Shown: positions 8,842-17,604, counted from the stretch's first letter. The stretch is 64,000 nt of DNA from Nocardia veterana NBRC 100344 (GCF_000308855.1 NZ_BAGM01000124.1:1-64000); one strand, 5' to 3'. Numbers and translations are program-made. The notes: generated from the sequence alone by a model not told the origin.

Positions 8842-10088
8842 CGGGTTGCCTCCACACCGTTTTGTCCGGCCCGCCGGCGCGGACCGTCGTCGTTCCTACC
8901 CACCCCGATTGCGGTGGGGTTCTTCCTCTCCGCCGCGGGGGCGGAATTCTGGTTGCCGGATTCGACCGCAGGAATGCGCAGGGTGAAGGTGGAGCCGGTA
9001 CCCAATTTGCTCCACAGCGTGATTTCCCCGTTGTGATTGGCGGCAACATGTTTGACGATAGCCAGCCCCAGTCCCGTTCCGCCGGTGGCGCGCGAGCGCG
9101 CCTTGTCGGCTCGGAAGAACCGCTCGAAGACCCGTTCCTGGTCTTCCTTCGCGATTCCGATTCCGCGGTCGGTGACGGCGATGTTGACGTGGCCGTTGCG
9201 CAGCGACCGGCTCACCGAGACGTGCGAGCCCTTCGGCGAGTAGTTGATCGCGTTCTCGACCAGATTCGACAGCGCCGTCACCAGCAGAGTCTCATCCCCC
9301 AGGATTTCCAGCCCGCTGTTGGCATCGGTGCTGACCGTGATGCCGGCGGCCTCGGCGGCGGTCCGGGACCGTTCGATGGCCGCGTTGACCACGGTGTCGA
9401 CATCGACCGCCTCGAGCTGTGGCAGCTTCTCCGCACCTTGTAGCCGGGACAGGGCGATCAATTCGGTGACCATCTTGCCCATCCGGTTCGACTCGGCGAG
9501 CAGACGGCGACCGAAGTGCCGCACCGAGTCGGGGTCGTCGGCCGATTCCAGCATCGCCTCGGCCAGCAGGCTCATCGCCCCGACGGGGGTTTTGAGTTCG
9601 TGGCTGACATTGGCGACGAAATCGCGGCGGGTGGCCTCCATGCGGGCCTGTTCGGAATCGTCGTCGGCGAACAGCACCACGAAGTTGGATTCGCCGCGCG
9701 AGAGCGGGCGGGCCACGCCGCGCACGGCGATCCGGCTCCGGCCCGGCAGGGGATTCTTCAAGGTCTGATCGAATTCGACGTCCTCACCGGTGGCGATCAC
9801 CTTCTCCACCGCCGCCCAGGCGCGCTCGTCGAGCAGCCGGTTGCGGACCAGACCCAGTTCCTCGGCGCGGGGATTCACCAGGACGACGTCGCGGTACTCG
9901 TCGACCACCGCGATGCCACTTTCCGAGGCCAGCACGATCAGGTCCAGCACCTGGGACATGGTGAGCCCCGATTCGGCCTGCCGGCGCTGCGCCTGCCGGG
10001 CGTTCACATAGGGGATGACCAACCCGCCCACGGCCAGACCGACGACGGCCGCGAGGACTGCCAGCAGCACGGCCTGGGGAACGCTCAC
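8838..10088 (-). CDS. senX3: sensor histidine kinase SenX3
   Basis: A membrane-anchored histidine kinase of 416 residues with one N-terminal hydrophobic region (residues 3-27), a PAS-like domain (about 40-140), the H-box FVANVSHELKTP with phospho-acceptor H163, and an ATPase domain with the N-box LVENAINYSP, G1 VTDRGIGI and G2 GTGLGLAI. It matches mycobacterial SenX3, which senses phosphate supply and phosphorylates RegX3. The GTG at 10088 is chosen by alignment of the membrane segment and by TACGAT 7 bases upstream; longer readings add soluble unconserved sequence. Unlike in M. tuberculosis no repeat-bearing spacer separates it from regX3. Confidence 0.95.
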   Translation of the reverse strand: MSVPQAVLLAVLAAVVGLAVGGLVIPYVNARQAQRRQAESGLTMSQVLDLIVLASESGIAVVDEYRDVVLVNPRAEELGLVRNRLLDERAWAAVEKVIATGEDVEFDQTLKNPLPGRSRIAVRGVARPLSRGESNFVVLFADDDSEQARMEATRRDFVANVSHELKTPVGAMSLLAEAMLESADDPDSVRHFGRRLLAESNRMGKMVTELIALSRLQGAEKLPQLEAVDVDTVVNAAIERSRTAAEAAGITVSTDANSGLEILGDETLLVTALSNLVENAINYSPKGSHVSVSRSLRNGHVNIAVTDRGIGIAKEDQERVFERFFRADKARSRATGGTGLGLAIVKHVAANHNGEITLWSKLGTGSTFTLRIPAVESGNQNSAPAAERKNPTAIGVGRNDDGPRRRAGQNGVEATR

Positions 10089-10095
10089 ATCAAGA

Positions 10096-10101
10096 ATCGT
10101 A
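10096..10101 (-). promoter_or_regulatory. -10 element of senX3-regX3 (leaderless type)
   Basis: TACGAT on the minus strand ends 7 bases before the senX3 GTG, with no Shine-Dalgarno. The remaining sequence up to 10374 shows no gene. Confidence 0.55.
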
Positions 10102-10374
10102 CGGTCGCGCGCACGTACACCAAACCCGGGTTGACGAAGTTTCGCGCAGGTCACGGGTGATTCCGCGGTCGTTGGCCGGGTGTTCACACAAAGTTGGCCG
10201 GCACGAGGATTGGTTCCGAACGGCGGTTTTCGGCCGTCCGACCGGGGGTGTTCGTCCACATTTCGTTGCGCCGCCGGGCATCTGGAGAGACCGCGCGGTC
10301 CGTGTTCGCGCCGCGCGCCGCCCCGGTGGAATATGTCGCATCAACAGTTCCGGACGGCAGATGTGAACTCCGCC

Positions 10375-10746
10375 TCAACGCCGGGCCGCGCGGATCCGCC
10401 GGAACGCGAATGCCACCGCCAGGGTCCCGACGTATGCCAGGCACAGCGCGATCACCGCGATGAACACGCGGGTGCAGAACTCCTGGAACCCGCCGTGGTC
10501 ACCGCCCTCGTAGAGCGTGGCGCCCAACAGCGACCAGAACCAGCCCTGCGCCGCCAACGAGGTGAACACGATCGCGGGCGGGATGTCGGAGAACTTGTCG
10601 GCGGCGAACGATTCGTTCCGCGGCCCGGTCAGGTTCGGCTCGATCCGGCCGAGCAGCACCCCGAGCCAGTAGAACAGCACCGCGATCAGGCCGAGGGTGA
10701 ACAGCACGGTCGGGAAAGCGATTGTGGCCCTGACGAATCCGCTCAT
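10375..10746 (-). CDS. small integral membrane protein
   Basis: A 123-residue protein with three probable membrane segments: ATIAFPTVLFTLGLIAVLFYWLGVLL (residues 7-32), IVFTSLAAQGWFWSLLGATLY (about 58-78) and the C-terminal RVFIAVIALCLAYVGTLAVAFAF. It ends with a basic tail. The ATG at 10746 has GGGAGGGG 6 bases upstream. I do not recognise the family, and no functional residues are evident. It lies between senX3 and a secreted peptidase, both on the same strand. Confidence 0.7.
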   Translation of the reverse strand: MSGFVRATIAFPTVLFTLGLIAVLFYWLGVLLGRIEPNLTGPRNESFAADKFSDIPPAIVFTSLAAQGWFWSLLGATLYEGGDHGGFQEFCTRVFIAVIALCLAYVGTLAVAFAFRRIRAARR

Positions 10747-10820
10747 CCGATACCCCTCCCTGACATTCTCGGGCCAGTGTATCGCCGTCCGTCCGGGCCG
10801 GCCTTCGCCGGGAACGAAAA

Positions 10821-10856
10821 GTCCCGGGTACGTACGCCGTTGTACGTTCCCGGGAC
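10821..10856 (-). terminator. intrinsic terminator downstream of S15 peptidase
   Basis: A 15-bp near-perfect stem (GTCCCGGGTACGTAC / GTACGTTCCCGGGAC, 6-base loop) followed on the minus strand by CTTTTC. It lies 21 bases beyond the peptidase stop codon. Confidence 0.85.
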
Positions 10857-10877
10857 AGTCGGGGAGCACCTACTGGG

Positions 10878-12929
10878 TCACCAGCCGGAATCTCCCTTGA
10901 CCGGGATGTTCACGAAGCTCGGGGCATTCGGGTCCAGTTGCACATGTTCGGGCTTCAGGCCGGTGTCGACGAGCATGGGCGCGATCGGCAGCCCCTTGGG
11001 GAAGTTGCCGGCGTAGACGTCGACCCGCAGCCGGTGACCGGGGGCGAGGACCGCCTGCGTGGCGGGTAGCGCGATGTTCAGCTCGGTCGCCTCGCCGGGA
11101 ACCGTCGGCTGCCGCTTGTCCAGCGAGGTGTAGGCGCGTGGATCGGTGTAGTCGCCGTTCTCGGACCGGCTGCTGTTCGCCTCGTCGACCTCGCGCAGCG
11201 AGGCCATCAGCTGTCCGGAGGACAGGACGGTCGACTGCCCGTCCGGCGCGACATCGTTCACGGTCACGGTCCAGTAGCCGTCGGCGGCGTCCTGAACGGT
11301 GTTGAGCCGCACCGCGATCGGGCCGGAGATCGTGGTCTCCCCCGCGACCGGTGCGCTGGTGAAGGTCAGCGCGTTGGTCTCCGCGACGCGCGAATCCTTA
11401 CCGCACCCGTCGATGATCGCCAGCACACCGGCGGTGGCCTGCGCGGCATCGTTCGAGCACACCGTGGTCAACCCGGGCGCCACCGTCAACCGGGCCGGCG
11501 CACCGGTGAATTCGGCGGTCAACGACCCGTCGTAGACACTGGTGGCGGTACCGCTGCGATCGGCGGACAGATACATGCGCCGGTACTTCGCCGCCTCCTC
11601 GGCGGGCGCCGACGGCCCGAATCCGCCCTGGGTGATCCAGCCACCGCCCTGCTGTCGCAGTGTCACCGGGCCGTAGGTGTCGATCCCGTTGTCGATTCCC
11701 TTGAGCCACTTGTCGAACCACGCGCGCTGCAGCACATCCAGCCGCGGCGGCAGGCCCGGCTTGCCGTATTCGTTGCCCGAGTTGAGGTGGTAGGTGTTGC
11801 CCATGAACAGCTGCTTCTGCCCGGGCGGCAGCGGAATGGCGTTGTAGATCTTGGATTCCGAATAGGTGAACAGATCGTGCCAGCCGCCGGTGACGAAGGT
11901 CGGCACCTGAATGCGACTCGGATCGCCGAGCCAGGCCTGCCGCTCCGACGACATGTCGTTCAGCATGTTCTTCACCCGCGGATCCAGGGTGTTCATATCG
12001 GTATTGGTGTAGGCGTTCAGCAGAACGTCCATGTAGGTGTACGGGTCGCTGATCCGGTCGTCCAGCCATCGGTTGTCGAACTTGCCGGTCAGGATCGACT
12101 GCACGTCCGGCACCCATTTCAAGGTGTTGATCGCGGTCAGCCACAGCGGAATGAAATTGAAGCCGAAGCCGCCGCCGGGCGCGAGCACATCGTCGACCAG
12201 ATCACTGCCGGGCACCACCGGGAAGATGGCCTTCAGCGCGGCCGGCCGCTTTTCCGCGGCCTGCACCTGATTGATTCCGGAGTAGGAAATGCCGGTCATG
12301 CCGACCTTGCCGTCCGACCACGGCTGCTGCGCGGCCCAGTCGATCACCTCGACGGTGTCCTGTTGTTCGCGCTGCCGCAACATATCCCATTCACCCTGGG
12401 AGAAGCCGGTACCGCGCACATCGACCACGACCTGGGTGTAACCGCTCTTCACCAATTGCCGGTCGACGGAGAAGTTGCGCAGTTCGCCGCCGCCGAACGC
12501 TTTGGTCAGGTCGGTCACTCCGGACAGCGGGGTACCGCTCAAGTCGATCTGGCGGAACAGGTTCAGCAGTGCGTCGGACAGGCCCGGAATCGATCCGGCG
12601 TGATCGGCCAGATTCGACACCAGTTTGGTGTACGGGGTCATGTTCACGATGACCGGCGTGCGGGTGTCGACCGGACGACTCGCGGCGTCGGCGGGCCGAT
12701 ACACATTGCCCTTCAGCACCGTGCCGTCGCTCATCGTGATCGGCACATCCCAGTCGATGTGGATGTTCGGATACTGCTGCGGGCCGTCTTCGGTGGCGGT
12801 CCACGCGGCACCCGCGGTGCCGCCGTCCGGGCCGGCCGCCACGGGCCCGGCCTGCGCCGGGGTGGCGAAGAATGGAACTGTCACCGCGGCGGCGACGGCC
12901 GCAACTGTGGCGCGCAACGCGTACTTCAT
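10878..12929 (-). CDS. secreted S15-family (CocE/NonD, X-Pro dipeptidyl-peptidase) hydrolase
   Basis: A 683-residue exported hydrolase. The first 27 residues form a signal peptide ending FFATPAQA. The catalytic alpha/beta domain has the nucleophile motif GISYSG (S217), and FVTGGWHDLF, where the Asp of the triad is expected, and ends in a galactose-binding-like jelly roll (PepX_C) with GHRLRVDVYAGNFP. Family members include Xaa-Pro dipeptidyl peptidases, cocaine esterase and glutaryl-7-ACA acylase, so the substrate is not fixed. The ATG at 12929 gives the signal peptide; upstream in-frame codons do not. It is preceded by a sigma-A-like promoter and followed by a strong terminator, so it is likely monocistronic. 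Confidence 0.87.
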   Translation of the reverse strand: MKYALRATVAAVAAAVTVPFFATPAQAGPVAAGPDGGTAGAAWTATEDGPQQYPNIHIDWDVPITMSDGTVLKGNVYRPADAASRPVDTRTPVIVNMTPYTKLVSNLADHAGSIPGLSDALLNLFRQIDLSGTPLSGVTDLTKAFGGGELRNFSVDRQLVKSGYTQVVVDVRGTGFSQGEWDMLRQREQQDTVEVIDWAAQQPWSDGKVGMTGISYSGINQVQAAEKRPAALKAIFPVVPGSDLVDDVLAPGGGFGFNFIPLWLTAINTLKWVPDVQSILTGKFDNRWLDDRISDPYTYMDVLLNAYTNTDMNTLDPRVKNMLNDMSSERQAWLGDPSRIQVPTFVTGGWHDLFTYSESKIYNAIPLPPGQKQLFMGNTYHLNSGNEYGKPGLPPRLDVLQRAWFDKWLKGIDNGIDTYGPVTLRQQGGGWITQGGFGPSAPAEEAAKYRRMYLSADRSGTATSVYDGSLTAEFTGAPARLTVAPGLTTVCSNDAAQATAGVLAIIDGCGKDSRVAETNALTFTSAPVAGETTISGPIAVRLNTVQDAADGYWTVTVNDVAPDGQSTVLSSGQLMASLREVDEANSSRSENGDYTDPRAYTSLDKRQPTVPGEATELNIALPATQAVLAPGHRLRVDVYAGNFPKGLPIAPMLVDTGLKPEHVQLDPNAPSFVNIPVKGDSGW

Positions 12930-12968
12930 CGGACGTGATCCGCCTCTCGAAATGGTCGAACGACCGAG

Positions 12969-12996
12969 AGTGTATCTACCGCCGAGTAAGTTGCAA
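12969..12996 (-). promoter_or_regulatory. sigma-A-like promoter of the S15 hydrolase
   Basis: On the minus strand TTGCAA (12991-12996), a 16-base spacer and TACACT (12969-12974) precede the gene by about 40 bases. The -35 lies in GGTTTGCAACTTAC, which also resembles a RamB-type half site. The rest of 12930-13297 shows no gene. Confidence 0.5.
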
Positions 12997-13297
12997 ACCA
13001 TCGGTTACAACTTCTGCAAGGAAAATCTCTCAACTTCTCAGCCTCTCGCCCGGCTCGGATGACCAGCAGAAAACCGACCGATTCACCTACCGAAAGTTAT
13101 CCACACCACTCCCCACCGGCCCGAACGCCACTACCGCGGACACCCCACGGATGCGGCACCCCGGGTAGAGCAATTCCATAGCAATACCGAGATGGGAGAG
13201 ATGTAGGTCACAAAATGCAGAGTATGGCACAGCGAGAGCCGATTCCGGCCGAACCCGCGATATCGGAATCCGCTCCCGCCCAGCATGTTCGAGAGAC

Positions 13298-13330
13298 GAA
13301 AAACGCGCCGCGGTCGACGACCGCGGCGCG
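13298..13330 (-). terminator. intrinsic terminator of gpm1
   Basis: A perfect 12-bp stem CGCGCCGCGGTC / GACCGCGGCGCG with a 3-base loop, followed on the minus strand by TTTTTCG. It is 20 bases past the gpm1 stop. Confidence 0.9.
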
Positions 13331-13349
13331 CAGGATTTTCGGATTCGGT

Positions 13350-14087
13350 TTATTTCCCGCCCTGGCTCGCCACCGCGGCCGCACCCGCCGCGGCGGCCTC
13401 CGGATCCAGATACGCCGCCGGACCGACCGGACGCAGGTTCTCGTCCAGTTCGTACCGCAACGGAATTCCGGTGGGAATGTTCAGTCCGGCGATATCCTCG
13501 TCGGAGATTCCGTCCAGATGCTTCACCAGTGCGCGCAGCGAATTACCGTGCGCCGCAACGAGAACGGTCTTGCCGGCCAGCAGGTCGCGCGAAATCGTCG
13601 ACTCCCAATACGGAACCATGCGGGCGACGACATCCTTCAGGCATTCCGTCGCCGGCACGTCGATCCCCGCATACCGCGGATCACCGTTCTGGCTGTATTC
13701 GCTGTCGGCCTCGATCGGCGGGGGCGGGGTGTCGTAGCTGCGGCGCCACATCATGAATTGGTCGTCGCCGTACCGGTCGCGGATCTGCGCCTTGTTCTTA
13801 CCCTGTAGCGCACCGTAGTGCCGCTCGTTGAGCCGCCAGTCCCGAACCACCGGAATCCAATGCCGATCCGCGGCGTCGAGGGCGATATTCGCGGTGCTGA
13901 TCGCCCGGCGCAGCAGCGAGGTGTAGACGATATCCGGCAGAATGCCGTGCTCGGCCAGCAGTTCACCGGCCCGCTTGCCCTCGGCGACACCCTTGTCGGT
14001 CAGGTGCACATCCACCCAGCCGGTGAACAGATTGAGAGCATTCCATTCGCTTTCGCCGTGGCGCAGCAACACGAGGGTGTACGTCAT
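13350..14087 (-). CDS. gpmA: 2,3-bisphosphoglycerate-dependent phosphoglycerate mutase
   Basis: Glycolytic/gluconeogenic enzyme interconverting 3- and 2-phosphoglycerate. The product (245 residues) has the phosphohistidine loop LVLLRHGESEWNALNLFTGW, the second catalytic part TSLLRRAISTAN, RLNERHYGALQG and VLVAAHGNSLRALVKHLD with the second catalytic His. Two in-frame ATGs are possible (14096 and 14087); 14087 is preferred because TAGCAT ends 7 bases upstream, as in other apparently leaderless genes here. Location next to the senX3-regX3 and mshA segments matches mycobacterial gpm1. Confidence 0.95.
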   Translation of the reverse strand: MTYTLVLLRHGESEWNALNLFTGWVDVHLTDKGVAEGKRAGELLAEHGILPDIVYTSLLRRAISTANIALDAADRHWIPVVRDWRLNERHYGALQGKNKAQIRDRYGDDQFMMWRRSYDTPPPPIEADSEYSQNGDPRYAGIDVPATECLKDVVARMVPYWESTISRDLLAGKTVLVAAHGNSLRALVKHLDGISDEDIAGLNIPTGIPLRYELDENLRPVGPAAYLDPEAAAAGAAAVASQGGK

Positions 14088-14094
14088 GCGGGCC

Positions 14095-14100
14095 ATGCTA
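14095..14100 (-). promoter_or_regulatory. -10 element of gpm1
   Basis: TAGCAT on the minus strand, 7 bases before the preferred ATG at 14087. No Shine-Dalgarno is present for either candidate start. Confidence 0.4.
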
Positions 14101-14179
14101 GTAGTTGCCCACTTTCCCACCGTGTGCGCGCTCCCGGTGGGCGAGCGGCCACGCCCCCGCCGATGAACGCGCGCGGGAC

Positions 14180-14980
14180 CTACCAGCTCACGGTCAGGTC
14201 GTAGGCGGTCAGGATTTCCTGCAGCGCGGGGTTGATCTCGGGCGGCAGGACCTCCACCCCGGCATCGGCGGAGGTGGCCAGGCCGTTGGCGGTGTGGGCG
14301 GGTCCGGTCCGGCGCAGCCAGACGGCCCAGCAATCCCATTCACTGCCGTGGCGTGACCCGTAGAGGATGCCGTGCGCCAGGGTGTCGTCGTCGAGGGTCA
14401 GCTGCCAGATCCGGGTGGCGATCGCCGTGGTGAGCCAGCGCTGATCGCCGCGGAGCTCGGCCACGGTGATCTCTTGTAAACCCCGCTCCACCAGTGCGAT
14501 CGGAGCAGCCTTCGCGATGGCCGACAGACTCGCCGCCGCCTCGATATCGACGAACCACCCGCGGGCCGGCAGGGTCAGGTGGTAGAGCCGATATTCGCTG
14601 AGCCACATCATGTTCAGCTCACGTGGTGGCCGATGCCCGGCGTTGCGCCACTCCTCCTTGATCAGTGATTCGAGTTCGTCGTCGGAGGCCACATCGTCGA
14701 AGAACAGCGATGCGCGCACGGGGAGTTTCGGTTTGAGCGGGGCGAGCAGCTCGCCGTAGGCGCCCTGTTCGGTACTGGCGGCGTACACGGTCTTCTGACC
14801 GGCGACGTCGTAGCGATTCCACTCGTCGCGCGGCTCCTCGCTGGACAGCCCACGCTGGAGCGGATTGAGCGGACCGTACGAGGGTTTCGCCAAACGGTAG
14901 ACCTCGCGGCAGGCGGCGGGGACGAGCGCGAATCCGGTTTTGGCGCAACGCCGAGCACTTCGGGTCTTGCGCACGGACAC
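14180..14980 (-). CDS. RES-domain toxin (NAD-degrading, MbcT-like)
   Basis: A 266-residue RES-family protein. Family landmarks are visible in order: YRLAKPSYGPLNPLQRG with R29, the W-N-R-Y turn and VYAASTEQGAYGELLAPL with E77, and GILYGSRHGSEWDCWAVW with S209. RES toxins such as MbcT and ParT deplete or use NAD+ and block growth unless bound by an Xre/MbcA antitoxin; the adjacent upstream gene looks like that antitoxin. The GTG at 14980 follows GGGAG closely. The protein is longer than MbcT (about 186 residues, from memory), so it may belong to a longer RES subgroup. Toxicity is inferred, not shown. Confidence 0.8.
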   Translation of the reverse strand: MSVRKTRSARRCAKTGFALVPAACREVYRLAKPSYGPLNPLQRGLSSEEPRDEWNRYDVAGQKTVYAASTEQGAYGELLAPLKPKLPVRASLFFDDVASDDELESLIKEEWRNAGHRPPRELNMMWLSEYRLYHLTLPARGWFVDIEAAASLSAIAKAAPIALVERGLQEITVAELRGDQRWLTTAIATRIWQLTLDDDTLAHGILYGSRHGSEWDCWAVWLRRTGPAHTANGLATSADAGVEVLPPEINPALQEILTAYDLTVSW

Positions 14981-15058
14981 GGATCTCCCTCTTCCGACGG
15001 CTCAGCGTGGAAGAAGCTTATCGAAAGAGGGAGTAACGCCGAAGACGGGTACCGCCGG

Positions 15059-15442
15059 TCAGTTGTCGCTGCTGTCGACGAATGCTACTGCGGCAGCGAT
15101 GGTCTCGCGGAAACGGTCCGCCCGGATGGCCAGCGCCGGCGACTCCTCGCCCAACCGCGGGTTCGCCCCGATGAACCACGACCGCGCGATATCGCTGCCC
15201 TCGGAGGTGGCGAGAATGATCCAGCAGCGATGCGCGACCTGCAACCGGGCCAGCGCCGCGTCGCGCGGTGTCGGACCCTCGGCATGTGACCACTTGTGCG
15301 GCAGCTTGCGGTCGCGCACCCCGGCGATCAACGCCACCAGGGTCGGCCCCAGATGCTGAACGAGCTGCCGCGCCAACTCGGCGGGGCGTAGCCGCGCGGT
15401 ATCGATATGGCTGGTGATGGCGACGTCGTTCACAGCGGTCAT
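15059..15442 (-). CDS. MbcA/ParS/Xre-like antitoxin with toxin-binding domain (DUF2384)
   Basis: A 127-residue protein. The C-terminal half shows the toxin-binding pattern of MbcA/ParS antitoxins: ARSWFIGANPRLGEESPALAI followed by ETIAAAVAFVD, with an N-terminal helical region (GPTLVALIAGVRDRKLPHKW) that could be the reduced Xre-type DNA-binding part. It lies 78 bases upstream of the RES gene on the same strand, the usual antitoxin-then-toxin order. The ATG at 15442 has GGAGG 9 bases upstream; a GTG seven codons earlier has no better site. A promoter with an 18-base spacer lies just upstream and is probably autoregulated. Confidence 0.75.
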   Translation of the reverse strand: MTAVNDVAITSHIDTARLRPAELARQLVQHLGPTLVALIAGVRDRKLPHKWSHAEGPTPRDAALARLQVAHRCWIILATSEGSDIARSWFIGANPRLGEESPALAIRADRFRETIAAAVAFVDSSDN

Positions 15443-15491
15443 CACTTCACACCTCCTGCGCACGAGTCTGCCACTGCAGAGCAGATAACCA

Positions 15492-15521
15492 AGTGTAGCT
15501 GCTTATGCCACCAAAATGCAA
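15492..15521 (-). promoter_or_regulatory. promoter of the RES/MbcA-type operon
   Basis: On the minus strand TTGCAT (15516-15521), an 18-base spacer and TACACT (15492-15497). AGCAGA and TCTGCT half sites occur around it and could be the autoregulatory operator. The divergent SLATT-like gene starts about 60 bases away. Confidence 0.5.
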
Positions 15522-15582
15522 CCGTTTCTGCTACCGTAACCATCCGTCCGGAATGTCGATCGCCTGGTAGGAAGCCTGCTCC

Positions 15583-16122
15583 TTGCGAATGCCCCGCCGC
15601 CCGAACGGAAGCCGCTCCTCCGGCCTGCACAGCCCGCCGTCCCCGGCCGCGGACGCCGATGCCCTGACCGTCAGCCTGCACTACCTGGTCTACTACCGGG
15701 ACGAATACGAACGCGCCCGCCTCGTCGTCAAGACCCGAGCCAAGCGGGTCGTGGTCTGGACGGCGGTCGCGAACGGTGTGATCGCGGTTCTGGGTACCGC
15801 GGTGGCGGTCTTCCAGGCGCCGTGGATCGGATTGCTCAGCACCGCGCTGGCGGCGTCCATCGGGGTGGTCACCGCGTGGGACGGTCTGTACCGGCATCGC
15901 GAGATGTGGATTCAGCGCAGCGTCGTCCTCGGCCAATTGCAGGCACTGTTACGCGGGGTGGAATTACGCCGGGCCCAGCACGAGGACCCCGAACTGCTCG
16001 CTCGCGAGACCATGATCCAGCTCAACGCGCTGCTGGAGGAAGATCTGGAGGCGTGGACATCGCTGCGCCGCACCCAACCGCTGGCCCGGGACAGCGGCGA
16101 GGCGAACACCGAGGACGGATAG
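15583..16122 (+). CDS. two-TM SLATT/DUF4231-like membrane protein
   Basis: A 179-residue protein with a disordered basic N-terminus, an amphipathic helix (LHYLVYYRDEYERARLVVKTRA), two membrane helices around VVVWTAVANGVIAVLGTAVAV and IGLLSTALAASIGVVTAW, then a long charged helix (MWIQRSVVLGQLQALLRGVE). This arrangement resembles SLATT/DUF4231 proteins, which often act as membrane effectors in nucleotide-signalling or conflict systems; the assignment rests on layout and is tentative. AGGAAG lies 8 bases before the TTG at 15583 and 14 before the ATG at 15589, so either start is possible. It is divergent from the RES/antitoxin pair. Confidence 0.55.
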   Translation: MRMPRRPNGSRSSGLHSPPSPAADADALTVSLHYLVYYRDEYERARLVVKTRAKRVVVWTAVANGVIAVLGTAVAVFQAPWIGLLSTALAASIGVVTAWDGLYRHREMWIQRSVVLGQLQALLRGVELRRAQHEDPELLARETMIQLNALLEEDLEAWTSLRRTQPLARDSGEANTEDG

Positions 16123-16234
16123 CGCACCCCCTCGAATCAGGCTGATCCGATTGATTCCCCGCCGGCGCGGCCGACCCGACAATGGCGCTGACCGCCGGAT
16201 CGCACGGTGGCCAGCCGCGATGAGGGAGTCGGCC

Positions 16235-16396
16235 ATGACCGAAACGGGCGCAGCGCCCAATCCACAGGACCCGGGGACGACGCCCCCGGAAACCTCGATA
16301 TTCCGGCGCGTCGGTGTCGACTGGTGGGCGGTGATCGTCGCGGGCATCTTCGTCCTGCTCGCCGTCGCCGATGCCCTGCCGAAGATTTCGTGGTGA
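16235..16396 (+). CDS. 53-residue single-span membrane protein
   Basis: A short protein with a polar N-terminal half (MTETGAAPNPQDPGTTPP) and one membrane helix VDWWAVIVAGIFVLLAVADAL near its C-terminus. The ATG at 16235 follows AGGGAG with 6-7 base spacing. It ends 4 bases before the YeiH-type exporter and is surely cotranscribed with it; it may be an accessory subunit or regulator of the transporter. An earlier in-frame ATG at 16220 lacks a ribosome-binding site. Confidence 0.7.
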   Translation: MTETGAAPNPQDPGTTPPETSIFRRVGVDWWAVIVAGIFVLLAVADALPKISW

Positions 16397-16400
16397 TCCG

Positions 16401-17507
16401 ATGGCTACCGAAACCACCACCGCGGCAACCGAACCCGCCGAGTCGCGGAACGCGCTGACCTACCTGCCGGGTATCGCACTGCTGATCGCGGTCGGGCTCC
16501 TCGGCAAATACACCCAGATCTGGGTGAACGACCTGGCCCACGATCACCACTGGCGTTTCCCCGATATCGAATACGTGCTCTGGGCCATCGTTTTCGGCCT
16601 GATCATCGCCAATACAGTTGGGGTGCCGAAGATCTTCCGGCCGGGCATCGGCACCTACGAATTCTGGCTGAAGGTCGGCATCGTGGCGCTGGGATCCCGA
16701 TTCGTCCTCGGCGACGTCGCGAAACTGGGCGGGACCAGCTTCGTGTTGATCCTGATCGATATGACGGTGGCCGGCGCGATCATTCTCACCGTGGCACGGC
16801 TGCTCGGTCTGTCCGGCAAGCTGGGTTCGCTCCTGGCCGTGGGTACTTCGATCTGCGGTGTGTCGGCGATCGTGGCCGCGCGTGGCGCGATCCGGGCTCG
16901 CAATGCGGAGGTCGGCTACGCGATCGCGGCGATTCTCACTCTCGGCGCGGTTTCGCTGTTCGCCCTGCCGGCGATCGGACACGGCTTGGGGCTGACCGAT
17001 CACGAATTCGGCCTCTGGGCGGGCCTGGCGGTGGACAACACCGCCGAAACCACCGCCACCGGCTACGCCTACTCCGATCCGGCCGGCAAGCTGGCGGTGC
17101 TGGTCAAATCGACGCGCAATGCCCTGATCGGATTCGTGGTGCTTGGCTTCGGCCTGTACTGGGCCGCGCGCGGCGAGGCCGACACCATCGCTCCCGGCCT
17201 GCGCGCCAAGGCGGCCTTCGTCTGGGCGAAGTTTCCCAAGTTCGTCCTCGGCTTCCTCGCGGTCTCCGCGCTGGCGACCGCGCATTGGATCGACAAGGCG
17301 CAGTTGACGAATCTGGCCAACCTGTCGAAATGGGCCTTTCTGCTCACCTTCGCCGGGGTCGGCCTCAACACCGATTTCCGCGAACTCGGGCGCAACGGAT
17401 GGCGTCCGCTGGCGGTCGCGGTGATCGGGCTGGTCGCGGTCGCCACCGTCTCCCTGGGGCTGGTGCTGTTCACCGTGCGCGTGCTGCATTGGGGAGTGGT
17501 CGACTGA
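16401..17507 (+). CDS. YeiH/UPF0324 putative sulfate exporter family membrane protein
   Basis: A 368-residue polytopic membrane protein with about ten predicted helices. Conserved family features are FGLIIANTVGVPKIFRPGI, the inverted-repeat loops VGTSICGVSAIVAARGAI and AVDNTAETTATGYAYSDPAG, and LLTFAGVGLNTDFREL near the end. The family (UPF0324/PSE) is annotated as putative sulfate exporters and is often linked to sulfur metabolism, though transport has rarely been shown. The ATG at 16401 follows the 53-residue gene by 4 bases. Confidence 0.85.
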   Translation: MATETTTAATEPAESRNALTYLPGIALLIAVGLLGKYTQIWVNDLAHDHHWRFPDIEYVLWAIVFGLIIANTVGVPKIFRPGIGTYEFWLKVGIVALGSRFVLGDVAKLGGTSFVLILIDMTVAGAIILTVARLLGLSGKLGSLLAVGTSICGVSAIVAARGAIRARNAEVGYAIAAILTLGAVSLFALPAIGHGLGLTDHEFGLWAGLAVDNTAETTATGYAYSDPAGKLAVLVKSTRNALIGFVVLGFGLYWAARGEADTIAPGLRAKAAFVWAKFPKFVLGFLAVSALATAHWIDKAQLTNLANLSKWAFLLTFAGVGLNTDFRELGRNGWRPLAVAVIGLVAVATVSLGLVLFTVRVLHWGVVD

Positions 17508-17604
17508 GTAGTACTGCGGACGCACCACCCATCCGAATCTCGTGTCGGCGCCGAATAACCAGGGCTCGGTATCGGAACGCACTGCTCGAGAGAAAGGAAC
17601 GCCG

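Noticed and set aside
13215..13808. Plus-strand frame upstream of and opposite gpm1
   Set aside because: Begins in the terminator region and runs antisense through gpm1; no support.
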